From contig OZ257249.1 of NCBI GenBank assembly GCA_965279565.1, positions 2,046,001 to 2,110,000 on the forward strand: a stretch of 64,000 bases of DNA. The letters run 5' to 3'. The stretch comes from Tagaea sp965279565. GTDB lineage: Bacteria; Pseudomonadota; Alphaproteobacteria; CACIAM-22H2. The notes beneath the pieces are model-generated. The model saw nothing but the letters and a program-made list of their open reading frames with translations. It did no database searches and was not told the origin of the DNA. Below are positions 17,923-28,866 of this stretch, one piece after another. The first letter of the stretch is position 1. Each line of letters starts with the position of its first letter. The position numbers were made by a program, and so were the translations under genes.

Positions 17923-19290
17923 ATGACGATGATCGACCGCTCCAGCTTCCCGATGTCGCGCCGCGCGATTTTCGCCGGTGGCCTCGCGCTCGCCGCCGCA
18001 CCGGCGGCAGCGCAGGTGCGCATCGACATCACGCGCGGCCGCGTGGATCCGGTTCCCACGGCGGTATCGAACTTCTTCGGCGAAGGCCCGGACGAGGCGA
18101 CCGGGCGCGAGATGGCCAAGGTCATCGCGGGCAATCTGGAGCGTTCCGGCCTGTTCCGTCCGATCGACCAGAAGGCCTATATCCAGACGCCGGCGCAGAT
18201 GCGCACCGCCCCGCCGCGCTTTCCCGACTGGCGCAGCCTCAACGCCGCACTTCTCGTGCAGGGCTCGGTCGAAACCCAGCGCGACGGCCGGCTGCGCGTC
18301 GAGTTCCGCCTGTGGGACGTCTACGGCGAGAGCCAGATGGAAGGCCGCGTCTACACGACCGTGGCCGCCAACTGGCGGCGCATCGCGCACATCGTCTCGG
18401 ACGCGGTCTACAAGCGCGTGACGGGCGAGGACGGCTATTTCGACACGCGCGTCGTCTACATCTCGGAATCGGGTCCCCAGCAGCGGCGCATCAAGCGGCT
18501 GGCGATCATGGACCAGGACGGAGCCAACCACCGCTTCCTGACCGACGGGCGCGAACTCGTGCTCACGCCGCGCTTCTCGCCGACGGCGCAGGAAATCACG
18601 TATCTCGCCTACGTGCCGGCGCCCAACAATCCGAACATCGTCCGCCCGCGCGTCTATCTCTACAACATCGATACCGGGCAGCGCGAAGTGGTCGGCGACT
18701 TCCCCGGCATGACCTTCGCGCCGCGTTTCTCGCCCGACGGCAACCGCGTGATCATGTCGATGTCCCAGCAGGGCAACACCGACGTCTATTCGATGGATCT
18801 GCGCACGCGCCAGGTGCTGCGCGTGACAAACCATCCGTCGATCAACACCTCGCCGTCCTATTCGCCCGACGGCCAGCGCATCGTCTTCAACTCGGATCGC
18901 GGCGGCACGCAGCAGTTGTATACGATGACCTCCGGCGGCGACAACGTGCAGCGCATCAGCTTCGGTACGGGCCGCTATTCCACGCCCGTCTGGTCGCCGC
19001 GCGGTGACCTGATCGCCTTCACCAAGCAGACCGAGGGCGAGTTCTATATCGGCGTGATGCGCCCGAACGGGCAGGACGAGCGACTCCTGACGCGCGCCTT
19101 CCTGGTCGAGGCCCCCACCTGGGCGCCGAATGGCCGCGTACTGATGTATTTTCGCCAAGGCCCCACGGATGCCCGCGGGCAGGGGGGCAATGCCCGACTT
19201 TATTCAATTGATCTAACGGGTTACAACGAGCGGGAGATCCTCACCCCGGCCGACGGTTCGGACCCCGCCTGGTCGCCGCTACTCCCTTGA
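17923..19290 (+). CDS. tolB: Tol-Pal periplasmic beta-propeller TolB
   Basis: A 455-residue secreted protein. The N-terminus SRRAIFAGGLALAAAPAAAQ is a signal peptide with twin arginines, so Tat export is possible although the core RR motif is incomplete. After an N-terminal domain, WD40-like PD40 propeller blades repeat with the forms PRFSPDGNRVIM, PSYSPDGQRIVFNSDRGG and PVWSPRGDLIAF. TolB shuttles between Pal and TolA. ATG at 17923 has a GGAAG ribosome site, with ATG at 17929 and 17953 as alternatives. The gap after it contains the pal promoter. Confidence 0.95.
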   Translation: MTMIDRSSFPMSRRAIFAGGLALAAAPAAAQVRIDITRGRVDPVPTAVSNFFGEGPDEATGREMAKVIAGNLERSGLFRPIDQKAYIQTPAQMRTAPPRFPDWRSLNAALLVQGSVETQRDGRLRVEFRLWDVYGESQMEGRVYTTVAANWRRIAHIVSDAVYKRVTGEDGYFDTRVVYISESGPQQRRIKRLAIMDQDGANHRFLTDGRELVLTPRFSPTAQEITYLAYVPAPNNPNIVRPRVYLYNIDTGQREVVGDFPGMTFAPRFSPDGNRVIMSMSQQGNTDVYSMDLRTRQVLRVTNHPSINTSPSYSPDGQRIVFNSDRGGTQQLYTMTSGGDNVQRISFGTGRYSTPVWSPRGDLIAFTKQTEGEFYIGVMRPNGQDERLLTRAFLVEAPTWAPNGRVLMYFRQGPTDARGQGGNARLYSIDLTGYNEREILTPADGSDPAWSPLLP

Positions 19291-19306
19291 ACTGACTTGA
19301 CCATCC

Positions 19307-19335
19307 TTGATTTGTAACAACCCGGCCTATATATT
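19307..19335 (+). promoter_or_regulatory. Candidate promoter of pal
   Basis: TTGATT at 19307-19312 and TATATT at 19330-19335 have a 17-base spacer, just after tolB. It would give pal its own transcript with a leader of about 200 bases, in line with the much higher amount of Pal needed compared with the Tol motor. Confidence 0.5.
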
Positions 19336-19545
19336 CCGCTCGGTTTTGCCAAGGCGGATGCATCTTCGGTGCACGCATTGCGACAAACTGTCTATGCGCA
19401 TTTCGCCTGCCTTCGGGTAAGACGCCTGCGCAAAATGCGGTTTTCGCACTGCGAACGACGATGTCCCGTCGCGGTCCAGAGACACGCCACATACCGACAC
19501 GCCACATCCCGAGACGTGGGTAGGAAGAAAGAGGAGTTCGATTAA

Positions 19546-20049
19546 ATGCGCTTCAAGCTGATGAGCATGCTCGCCGCGGTCGCCCTGCTGGCTGCGTGCG
19601 AAACCGCCCCGCAGAACACGGCCGCCACGGGCGGTTCCGGTGCCGCCGGTGCGGCGCCGGCCGCGACGGCGCAGGCTCCGGCCGGCCCGCGTCCGGGTTC
19701 GCAGGAAGACCTGGTCCGCAACGTCGGCGATCGCATTTTCTACGACTTCGACAAGTCGGAACTGCGTCCGGAAGCCCGCCGCACGATCGAGCGCTGGGCC
19801 GGCTGGCTCAAGCAGTACCCGCAGGTCACCGTGACCGTCGAAGGTCACGCCGACGAGCGCGGCACGCGCGAGTACAACATCGCGCTGGGCGAGCGTCGCG
19901 CCACCGCGGCCCGCAACTTCCTCGTCTCGCAGGGCATCGACGCCCGCCGCGTGGCGACGATCTCGTACGGCAAGGAGCGCCCGGCGGTCCTCGGCTCGAA
20001 CGAGGCGGCCTGGTCGCAGAACCGCCGCGCGGTGATGCAGGTCAACTAA
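19546..20049 (+). CDS. pal: Peptidoglycan-associated lipoprotein Pal
   Basis: This 167-residue outer-membrane lipoprotein has a lipobox at LLAAC (Cys about 19), a disordered linker and an OmpA-type peptidoglycan-binding domain. The signature VEGHADERGTREYNIALGERRA carries the Asp and Arg that bind diaminopimelate. It is the anchor of the Tol-Pal system. A strong AAGAGGAG ribosome site precedes the ATG, and a strong terminator follows 43 bases after the stop. Confidence 0.95.
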   Translation: MRFKLMSMLAAVALLAACETAPQNTAATGGSGAAGAAPAATAQAPAGPRPGSQEDLVRNVGDRIFYDFDKSELRPEARRTIERWAGWLKQYPQVTVTVEGHADERGTREYNIALGERRATAARNFLVSQGIDARRVATISYGKERPAVLGSNEAAWSQNRRAVMQVN

Positions 20050-20092
20050 GCCCCTGCCGGCGGTTCGCCGCCAGCACCGGCTGAAGTCTAAG

Positions 20093-20130
20093 CGCCCGCC
20101 CGGGGAAATCCCGGGCGGGCGTTTTCGTTT
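20093..20130 (+). terminator. Rho-independent terminator after pal
   Basis: A 12-base-pair GC-rich stem (20093-20104 with 20110-20121) around a 5-base loop is followed by TTTTCGTTT. It separates pal from the following OmpA-domain lipoprotein gene. Confidence 0.85.
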
Positions 20131-20160
20131 GAGCGACATCCGAATCGAACCGAGACAGCC

Positions 20161-20589
20161 ATGATCCTGCGCCGCCTCCTGACGATCCTCTTCTTCGCAT
20201 CGGCGCTGTCCGCCTGCGCCACCGCTCCGGCACCGTCGACTCCGCCCGAAGACGAGCAGCGCGTCTATCTCGTGTTCTTCGATGTCGACAGCGCCGCGCT
20301 GACGCCGGCGGCCCGCACGGCGCTGACGAACCTGACGGCGCGTCTCGCGCGTACGCCGCAGGCGCGCGTGACGATCGAGGGGCATACCGACGCGGTCGGC
20401 TCCGCGGCCTACAACGAGCGGCTGGGCGAGCGGCGCGCCGCGGCCGTGCGCGACTACCTGACCAACGGCGGCGTGGCGGCCCTGCGCATCGACACGATGT
20501 CGTACGGCTCGGAAGCCGCCGGGGCGCTGGGTACGGGCGAGCGCGCATCGGCACTGCTGCGCCGCGTGGTCGTGCGCGTCAACGACTGA
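20161..20589 (+). CDS. Small OmpA-domain lipoprotein
   Basis: A 142-residue protein with a signal peptide and lipobox LSAC (Cys about 19). A short Pro-rich linker leads into an OmpA C-terminal domain with VYLVFFDVDSAALTP and the peptidoglycan-binding motif VTIEGHTDAVGSAAYNERLGERRA. It resembles the stand-alone OmpA/YiaD-type lipoproteins rather than Pal, because the DERGTREYN stretch of Pal is replaced by DAVGSAAYN. It sits between pal and a second Pal-like gene, an insertion into the usual pal-ybgF order. Confidence 0.85.
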   Translation: MILRRLLTILFFASALSACATAPAPSTPPEDEQRVYLVFFDVDSAALTPAARTALTNLTARLARTPQARVTIEGHTDAVGSAAYNERLGERRAAAVRDYLTNGGVAALRIDTMSYGSEAAGALGTGERASALLRRVVVRVND

Positions 20590-20716
20590 CCGGATGAGGC
20601 CGCGCCGCAAAAGCGCCGCTTTCCGGCCGCGTGCGGGACATCATTTCGATGCAGGTTGCATGGACGCCGATTCGCAGGCGAAAAGGCGCGGCGTCCAACC
20701 GGAGGATCGAAAGAAA

Positions 20717-21256
20717 ATGCGTATCAAGATGCTGGCCGCCGTCGCGGCCTTGGCCCTGCTTGCGGCCTGCGACACGGCGGGAACCAATTCGGGCGGCGTG
20801 AGCGGGACCGGCGGCGTGCCCGCGGTCGCCAACGCGCCCGCCAGCGGGATCGGCAGTGCTGGCGTAGGCTCGGGCGCCCTTGCCGCAGGCCAGGCGCGCG
20901 CCGGCAGCCAGGAAGACCTCGCGGCGAAGGTCGGCGACCGGATCTACTACGATTCCGACCGCTCGGACCTGCGCGCCGACGCGCGCCGTACGGTCGAAGG
21001 CTGGGCCGGCTGGCTGCGCCAGAACCCGCAGGTCATGGTCACGATCGAAGGCCATGCCGACGAGCGGGGGACCCGCGAATACAACCTGGCACTGGGCGAA
21101 CGCCGTGCGGCCGCCGCGCGCAACTTCCTCGTCACGCTCGGCATCGAGGCGCGCCGCGTCGCGACGGTCTCGTACGGCAAGGAGCGTCCGCAGGTGCTCG
21201 GCTCGACCGAACAGGCGTGGGGCCAGAACCGCCGCGGCGTGATGCTGGTCAACTGA
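20717..21256 (+). CDS. Second Pal-like peptidoglycan-associated lipoprotein
   Basis: This 179-residue lipoprotein has lipobox LLAAC (Cys about 18), a long Gly/Ser/Ala linker and a domain that is a close copy of Pal, including EGHADERGTREYNLALGERR and SYGKERPQVLGSTEQAW. Differences include YYDSDRSDLR where Pal has FYDFDKSELR. The ATG at 20717 follows a GGAGGA ribosome site. A terminator-like hairpin follows. It is probably a duplication of pal. Confidence 0.88.
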   Translation: MRIKMLAAVAALALLAACDTAGTNSGGVSGTGGVPAVANAPASGIGSAGVGSGALAAGQARAGSQEDLAAKVGDRIYYDSDRSDLRADARRTVEGWAGWLRQNPQVMVTIEGHADERGTREYNLALGERRAAAARNFLVTLGIEARRVATVSYGKERPQVLGSTEQAWGQNRRGVMLVN

Positions 21257-21280
21257 CCGGCCGGCAACGGCTGACGGCAT

Positions 21281-21320
21281 GCGGGCGGGCGCCGTTTCCG
21301 GCGTCCGCCCGCCTTTATTT
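21281..21320 (+). terminator. Rho-independent terminator after the second pal-like gene
   Basis: The arms at 21281-21293 and 21300-21312 form a 13-base-pair GC stem with one mismatch and a short loop, followed by a T-rich stretch CTTTATTT. It lies 31 bases before the ybgF start. Confidence 0.7.
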
Positions 21321-21350
21321 CGCCGTCCGCGAACCTTAAACTCGGCCCCC

Positions 21351-22346
21351 ATGATCCGCCGATTCGCCCTTTGCGCCGCGCTCGCCGTGGCCGCCCTCTG
21401 GAACGTGCCGGCTCCGGCCCGCGCCCAGTCGCAAGATCTCCGTCCGCTGATCGACCGCATGGACCGCCTGCAGCGCGACATGGACGTCATGCAGCGCAAC
21501 CTCGCGCGCGGCGGCAGTCCGGGTGCCGTGCAGCCGGTCAGCCCGCCCCCGCCCCAGCAGATGGCGCCGGGTGCCGGCACCCAGCCGTCCAGCGGTTTCG
21601 TCGAGCAGACCGAGGTGCGCCTGTCGGCCCTCGAAGGGCAGATCCGCGACCTGACCGGCCGCATCGAGGAAACGCTCAACCGCGTCACGCAGGTCCAGCA
21701 GCGCCTGGAGAAGCTCGTCGGCGACGTCGATTTCCGTCTGGGCGAACTCGAAAAGGGCAAGACGCCCGCACCGGCAGATGCGGCCGCAGCCCCGGCATCC
21801 GCCGCGCCGACGACACCCGGTGCACCCGTCGTGCGCCCGGGCGAGGCGCGCCTGCAGCTCGTCCCCGGCGGCCCGCCGACTGCCCCGCAGGCGGCGCAGG
21901 CGGGCGGGGCGCCTGCCGCCGCTTCGAACGTGACGCTGCCCGCCGGCCCGCCCGAGACGCAGTACGAATTCGCCTACGGGCTCTACCAGCAGGCGGTGCA
22001 GGACCGCGGCGATTTCGGCCGCGCGGAAACGGCACTTCGCAGTTTCGTGTCGGCCAACGGCACGCACCGCCTTGCCGGCGACGCGCAGTACTGGCTGGGC
22101 GAGACCTTCTACGCGCGGCGCGACTGGACCAACGCGTCGGCCGCGTTCGCCGAACAGTTCCGCCGCTTCCCGCAGAACGCCAAGGCGCCCGACAGCCTGC
22201 TGCGCCTCGGCCAGTCGCTCGGCCAGCTCAACCGCAAGCCCGACGCGTGCGGCACGCTTGCCGAACTCGACAAGCGCTACCCCAACGCCAGCCAGTCCAT
22301 AAAGATCGCCGCCCAGCGCGAACGTGCCCGCCTGACGTGCGGCTAG
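21351..22346 (+). CDS. cpoB: CpoB/YbgF, Tol-Pal-linked periplasmic coordinator
   Basis: A 331-residue secreted protein with a signal peptide ending at ARAQ (about residue 26). An N-terminal coiled coil (LIDRMDRLQRDMDVMQRNL and LSALEGQIRDLTGRIEETL) provides trimerisation. A Pro/Ala linker leads into C-terminal TPR repeats (YEFAYGLYQQAVQDRGDFG, GDAQYWLGETFYARRDW). In E. coli CpoB couples peptidoglycan synthesis to outer-membrane constriction through TolA. The start was chosen at the signal-peptide Met after the terminator. Confidence 0.92.
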   Translation: MIRRFALCAALAVAALWNVPAPARAQSQDLRPLIDRMDRLQRDMDVMQRNLARGGSPGAVQPVSPPPPQQMAPGAGTQPSSGFVEQTEVRLSALEGQIRDLTGRIEETLNRVTQVQQRLEKLVGDVDFRLGELEKGKTPAPADAAAAPASAAPTTPGAPVVRPGEARLQLVPGGPPTAPQAAQAGGAPAAASNVTLPAGPPETQYEFAYGLYQQAVQDRGDFGRAETALRSFVSANGTHRLAGDAQYWLGETFYARRDWTNASAAFAEQFRRFPQNAKAPDSLLRLGQSLGQLNRKPDACGTLAELDKRYPNASQSIKIAAQRERARLTCG

Positions 22347-22359
22347 GCCGCAAGGTGCC

Positions 22360-23655
22360 GTGACCGGCGCCGGCACGCCAATCTCGCAGTCCGCGTTCGC
22401 CGCTGCGATGGCGCGGCTGGGACCGTTCGAATCGAACCCTCAAGTCGCCGTCGCCTGGTCGGGCGGCGGGGATTCGACCGCGCTGCTCGCCCTCGCGCGC
22501 GAATGGGCGCAAACGCGCGGCGGCCGCGTGCGCGCACTCCATGTCGATCACGGCCTGCGCGCGACATCGGCGGACGAGGCGCGCCTGCTTGCCGCGCGCG
22601 CGGCACAGGCCGGCATCGAATTCGAATGCCTGCGCTGGCTTGGAAGCAAACCCGCGACCGGCGTGATGGAGGCGGCCCGCCATGCGCGCGCCGACCTGCT
22701 CGAAGCGGCGTGCGCGTCCGCCGGCATCTGGCACCTGCTGCTCGGCCATCACGCCGACGACCAGAACGAGACCGCGGCGATGCGCGACGCGCGCGGCTCG
22801 GGTCCCGACGGTCTTGCCGGCATGTCCGCGATCGTGGAGCGCACGCATGTGCGCCTCGTGCGGCCGCTGCTGGCGTTCGCGCATGCCGATCTTCTCGCGA
22901 CATGCCACGCGCGCGGTTTCGACTGGATCGAGGATCCGAGCAACCGCGACCCGCGCTATGCGCGCGCGGCCCTTCGCGTCGCCGGCGGACCGCCCGCGAC
23001 AGCTTCGGCCGAACGCGCCACCGCGCGCATCGCGCGCGAACGCGATCTGGCCGTCCTGCTGGTACAGGCCGTGGCGCTCGACGCGGCCGGTTTCGCGCGC
23101 GTCGATCTCGCCGCATTGTCGGCGGCACCGTTCGAACTGGCGTGTGCCGCACTCGCGCGCGTGGCACTGACGGTGGGCGGTGGCGAATACGCGCCGCGCA
23201 CCGCGCGCGTCGAAGGCACGCTGGGCAAGCTGCTCGGCGCCGATCCGCGCGCACGTACGCTCGGCCATTGCCGGCTGGTTCCCGGAAAAGACGGGCGGCT
23301 GGTCGTCGCGCGCGAGACGGCCGGGCTCGCGGCCCCGGTCGAACTCGTCGAGGGCGTGAAGGTGCACTGGGACGGGCGGTTCGAGGCGAAGCTCGTGCGT
23401 TCACGTTCCGGGCTCGTGCTGGGCGCACTCGGGGCGGCCGGGTGGGCCGGCCTGCCGCGCGAAACGCGGCTGGCCGCCGCTGGCGGCGTTCCCCCGGCGG
23501 CGCGCGCCAGCCTTCCGGCGCTGCGGGACCTTGACGGGGTGGTCGCGGTACCCCACCTCTTTTATGGACGGATGCGGTATCCGCTTGATACCGTGGAAGT
23601 CCGTTTCCGTCCCCGGCACGCATTGGCTGGCCCGCTTTTCGCGGCAGGCACGTGA
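22360..23655 (+). CDS. tilS: tRNA(Ile)-lysidine synthase
   Basis: A 431-residue PP-loop ATPase that modifies C34 of the CAU-anticodon isoleucine tRNA to lysidine so that it reads AUA codons. The PP-loop motif AVAWSGGGDSTALLAL lies near residue 30, and the following HVDHGLR and GHHADDQNET motifs are present. The start is GTG at 22360, 13 bases after cpoB. The C-terminal region is Ala/Arg-rich and divergent, as is usual for this family. The next gene is ftsH, a conserved order. Confidence 0.93.
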   Translation: MTGAGTPISQSAFAAAMARLGPFESNPQVAVAWSGGGDSTALLALAREWAQTRGGRVRALHVDHGLRATSADEARLLAARAAQAGIEFECLRWLGSKPATGVMEAARHARADLLEAACASAGIWHLLLGHHADDQNETAAMRDARGSGPDGLAGMSAIVERTHVRLVRPLLAFAHADLLATCHARGFDWIEDPSNRDPRYARAALRVAGGPPATASAERATARIARERDLAVLLVQAVALDAAGFARVDLAALSAAPFELACAALARVALTVGGGEYAPRTARVEGTLGKLLGADPRARTLGHCRLVPGKDGRLVVARETAGLAAPVELVEGVKVHWDGRFEAKLVRSRSGLVLGALGAAGWAGLPRETRLAAAGGVPPAARASLPALRDLDGVVAVPHLFYGRMRYPLDTVEVRFRPRHALAGPLFAAGT

Positions 23656-23692
23656 CGCCGGCGGCAGTCAGTCGTTCAGCGAGGCCAAGTCC

Positions 23693-25624
<1,932 letters not shown>

Positions 25625-25629
25625 AACCA

Positions 25630-25728
25630 CCCTCACCCTAACCCTCTCCCGCAAGCGGGAGAGGGGACGCTAAGCTCAAGCCCGCTTCGATTCCCTCTCC
25701 CCTCGGGGGAGAGGGTCAGAGTGAGGGG
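25630..25728. repeat. Large inverted-repeat element (REP-like), copy 1
   Basis: Left outer arm CCCTCACCCTAACCCTCTCC at 25630-25649 is matched by an inverted right arm at about 25708-25728. Two internal hairpins (CTCTCCCGC/GCGGGAGAG and CCCTCTCCC/GGGAGAGGG) lie between. It fills the ftsH-folP gap and has a related copy at 41297-41433. The layout resembles dispersed extragenic palindromic elements. Confidence 0.75.
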
Positions 25729-25731
25729 TCC

Positions 25732-26565
25732 ATGCGCCGCTTCGAGCGATTCGAGCTTTCCCGTCCGCTGGTGATGGGGATCGTCAACGCCACGCCGGAC
25801 TCGTTCTCCGACGGCGGCGATTTCTACGACACGCAAGCCGCCATCGCGCACGGCCACCGGCTGCGCGAGGAAGGGGCCGACATCCTCGACGTGGGCGGGG
25901 AGTCGACGCGCCCCGGTGCGGACCCTGTTCCCGAGCCCGAAGAAATGCGCCGCGTCGTGCCCGTCATCGAGGCGCTGGCGAAGGCCGGTGCCGTCGTGTC
26001 GATCGACACGACCCATGCCGGCACGATGCGCGCGGCACTCGATGCCGGGGCCGCGATCGTCAACGACGTGACGGCGCTGACCGGCGATCCGGCGAGCCTG
26101 CCGCTCGTCGCCTCGCGCGGCGTGGGCGCCATCCTGATGCACATGCAGGGCGAACCGCGCACGATGCAGGCGAGCCCGACCTATGAACATGCACCGCGCG
26201 ACATCGCGAAGTATCTCGCCGGGCGCATCGCGGCGTGCCGGGCGGCGGGCATCGCGGCGGATCGCATCGCCGTCGATCCGGGCATCGGCTTCGGCAAGAC
26301 GGTCGCGCACAATGCCGAGATCCTCGCCGACGTCGGGCGGTTTCGCGAATTGGGAATGGCGGTGCTGATCGGGGCCAGCCGCAAGGCCTTCATCGGCGCG
26401 CTGTCGAAGGGCGAGCGGCCCAAGGAACGCCTGCCGGGCTCGATCGCCGCCGCACTGGCCGCGGTATCCGGCGGGGCCGACATCCTGCGCGTCCACGACG
26501 TCGCGGCCACAAGGCAGGCCCTGGCCGTCTGGCAGGCGGTCGAAAGATTTCGAAATCCTTCGTGA
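25732..26565 (+). CDS. folP: Dihydropteroate synthase
   Basis: A 277-residue TIM-barrel enzyme of folate synthesis joining p-aminobenzoate to dihydropterin pyrophosphate; it is the sulfonamide target. Signatures are MGIVNATPDSFSDGG, DVGGESTRPGA, the diphosphate-binding IGASRKAFIG and the end HDVAATRQAL. Its ATG directly follows the inverted-repeat element, so its leader carries the right arm of that element. Confidence 0.95.
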   Translation: MRRFERFELSRPLVMGIVNATPDSFSDGGDFYDTQAAIAHGHRLREEGADILDVGGESTRPGADPVPEPEEMRRVVPVIEALAKAGAVVSIDTTHAGTMRAALDAGAAIVNDVTALTGDPASLPLVASRGVGAILMHMQGEPRTMQASPTYEHAPRDIAKYLAGRIAACRAAGIAADRIAVDPGIGFGKTVAHNAEILADVGRFRELGMAVLIGASRKAFIGALSKGERPKERLPGSIAAALAAVSGGADILRVHDVAATRQALAVWQAVERFRNPS

Positions 26566-26602
26566 CTTTACGCCCCGGGGGCCAGCGCCTATAAGCCCCC
26601 CT

Positions 26603-28057
26603 ATGAGCAAGCTTTTCGGGACCGACGGGATTCGCGGGGCCGCCAACGTCGCCCCGATGACGGCCGAGATCGCCATGAAGGTGGCCATCGCGGCGGGCAA
26701 GATCCTGCGGCAGGGCAACCACCGCCACCGCGTGGTCATCGGCAAGGACACGCGCCTGTCCGGCTACATGTTCCAGCCCGCCTTGACCGCCGGCTTCGTG
26801 TCGATCGGCATGGACGTGGTGATCCTCGAACCGCTGCCCACGCCCGCGGTCGCGATGCTGACGCGCTCGCTGCGCGCCGATCTCGGCGTGATGATTTCCG
26901 CCTCCCACAATCCGCACCACGACAACGGCATCAAGCTGTTCGGCCCCGACGGCTACAAGCTGTCGGATGAGCTGGAAGCGGAGATCGAGCGCATCCTCGA
27001 CGATGCCGACGGCCGCGTGACGCCCGAGAAGCTGGGCCGCGTGCGCCGGCTGGACGATGCACCCGGCCGCTACATCGAATCGGTCAAGTCGAGCTTCCCC
27101 AAGGGGCTGCGCCTCGACGGGCTCAAGATCGTCGTCGACTGCGCGAACGGGGCCGCCTACCGCGTGGCGCCGACCGTGCTGTGGGAGCTGGGCGCCGAGA
27201 TCGTGCCGATCGCGGTCGATCCGGACGGCCTCAACATCAATCGCGGCTGCGGGGCCACGCACATCGAGCTGCTGCAGCAGTCGGTGGTCGCGCACGGCGC
27301 GCATATCGGCCTCGCGCTCGACGGCGACGCGGACCGCATCCAGCTTGTCGACGAACGCGGCCATTCGATCGACGGCGACCAGGTGCTCGCCTGCATTGCG
27401 CGCGAATGGAAGGCCGACGGCCGCCTGCGCGGCAGGAACGTCGTGGCGACCGTGATGTCGAATCTCGGGCTCGAGAGATGGCTCGCCGGGCACGACATGA
27501 AGCTCCAGCGCAGCAAGGTCGGCGACCGCCACGTGCTGGAGATGATGCGCGAGCTCGACTGCAATCTCGGCGGCGAACAGTCGGGCCACGTGATCCTGTC
27601 GGACTACGCGACCACCGGCGACGGCCTGGTCGCGGGCCTGCAGGTGCTTGCGTCCATCGTGCAGTCCGGCAAGCGCGCGTCGGAAGTGGCGCACGTGTTC
27701 GATCCCTATCCGCAGCTGCTGAAGAACGTCCGCTTCGCCGGTCCGCCGCCGATGGATGCGGCCCCGGTGAAAAAGGCGATCGCGGCGGCCGAAACGCGGC
27801 TCGCCAAGGACGGCCGCCTGCTGATCCGCAAGTCGGGCACCGAGCCGCTCGTGCGCGTGATGGCCGAGGCGGGCGACTCCGCACTCGTGGCGTCCGCGGT
27901 CGACGACGTGGTCGCCGCCCTCGTCGCCGCCGGCGGCACGCTTGCGGGCGGGACGAAGTCGAGCAAGGCGGCATCGGCGGGCTCGCACGACGCGGCCCCC
28001 GACTATCCGCGCTACCTCGACCGTCGCGGCCAGACGCGCAAGTCGGCCGGCGAGTAG
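26603..28057 (+). CDS. glmM: Phosphoglucosamine mutase
   Basis: A 484-residue enzyme converting glucosamine-6-phosphate to glucosamine-1-phosphate for cell-wall and LPS synthesis. The phosphoserine loop ISASHNP places the catalytic Ser at residue 101. The metal loop DGDADR and the C-terminal phosphate-binding RKSGTEPLVRVMAE are present. About 35 residues of Ser/Ala/Arg-rich extension follow the usual C-terminus. It lies 37 bases after folP, and the folP-glmM order is conserved with ftsH. Confidence 0.95.
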   Translation: MSKLFGTDGIRGAANVAPMTAEIAMKVAIAAGKILRQGNHRHRVVIGKDTRLSGYMFQPALTAGFVSIGMDVVILEPLPTPAVAMLTRSLRADLGVMISASHNPHHDNGIKLFGPDGYKLSDELEAEIERILDDADGRVTPEKLGRVRRLDDAPGRYIESVKSSFPKGLRLDGLKIVVDCANGAAYRVAPTVLWELGAEIVPIAVDPDGLNINRGCGATHIELLQQSVVAHGAHIGLALDGDADRIQLVDERGHSIDGDQVLACIAREWKADGRLRGRNVVATVMSNLGLERWLAGHDMKLQRSKVGDRHVLEMMRELDCNLGGEQSGHVILSDYATTGDGLVAGLQVLASIVQSGKRASEVAHVFDPYPQLLKNVRFAGPPPMDAAPVKKAIAAAETRLAKDGRLLIRKSGTEPLVRVMAEAGDSALVASAVDDVVAALVAAGGTLAGGTKSSKAASAGSHDAAPDYPRYLDRRGQTRKSAGE

Positions 28058-28062
28058 CGGCG

Positions 28063-28866
28063 ATGCGCGGGCGCGTGCTGATCGTCGCCGGTTCGGATTC
28101 CGGCGGTGGGGCGGGCATCCAGGCCGACATCAAGGCGACCACGGCGCTCGACGGCTATGCCGCGACGGCGATCACCGCGCTGACCGCGCAGGACACGCAC
28201 GGGGTGCACGGCGTGATGCCGGTCCCGCCCAGCTTCATCGCCCAGCAGATGCGCGTGGTGCTGCGCGACATCGGGGCCGACGCGATCAAGACCGGCATGC
28301 TGCACGACGCCGCTACCATCGACACGGTCGCCGACGTGCTGGAAAGCGAGGCGGGGGCGAAGGGCGTACCCCTCGTCGTGGATCCGGTCATGTACGCCAA
28401 GGGCGGGCACGCGCTGCTCCAGCCCGAGGCCGTCGCCACGCTCAAGCGGCGCATGCTGGTACTCGCCCGGCTGATCACGCCCAACCTGCCGGAAGCCGAA
28501 GCGCTTTCCGGCATGCGCATCCGCACGCTCGCCGAGATGCGCCATGCCGCACAGACGATGCTGACGCTGGGCTGCCAGGCGGTGCTCCTGAAAGGCGGCC
28601 ACATGCCGGGCGACACGGTCGTCGACGTGCTGGCGACCGATACCGGCGTGCGCAATTTCGAATCCGCGCGCATCGAATCGCGTTCGACGCACGGGACGGG
28701 CTGCACGCTTGCCACCGCGATCGCCACGGGGCTGGCGCAGGGGCTCGATCTGGAGATCGCAGTCGCCCGCGCGCGCGAATATGTGCGCCGCGCGATCGAG
28801 ACAGCACCCGGCTACGGCGGTGGTCACGGGCCGCTCAACCACGCGCACATGTTCGAGCGGCGCTAG
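28063..28866 (+). CDS. thiD: Hydroxymethylpyrimidine/phosphomethylpyrimidine kinase
   Basis: A 267-residue ribokinase-fold enzyme phosphorylating HMP and HMP-phosphate in thiamine synthesis. Signatures are the N-terminal AGSDSGGGAGIQADIKA, ITPNLPEAEAL, and the anion-hole/catalytic segment STHGTGCTLATAIA. It begins 5 bases after glmM. Its stop overlaps by 4 bases the stop of the opposing MocR gene within the palindrome CTAG. Confidence 0.95.
   Translation: MRGRVLIVAGSDSGGGAGIQADIKATTALDGYAATAITALTAQDTHGVHGVMPVPPSFIAQQMRVVLRDIGADAIKTGMLHDAATIDTVADVLESEAGAKGVPLVVDPVMYAKGGHALLQPEAVATLKRRMLVLARLITPNLPEAEALSGMRIRTLAEMRHAAQTMLTLGCQAVLLKGGHMPGDTVVDVLATDTGVRNFESARIESRSTHGTGCTLATAIATGLAQGLDLEIAVARAREYVRRAIETAPGYGGGHGPLNHAHMFERR

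Noticed and set aside
19482..19511. A direct repeat of about 15 bases (ACACGCCACAT core) in the pal leader
   Set aside because: Only two imperfect copies with no dyad or promoter relation. Too little to call a regulatory site.
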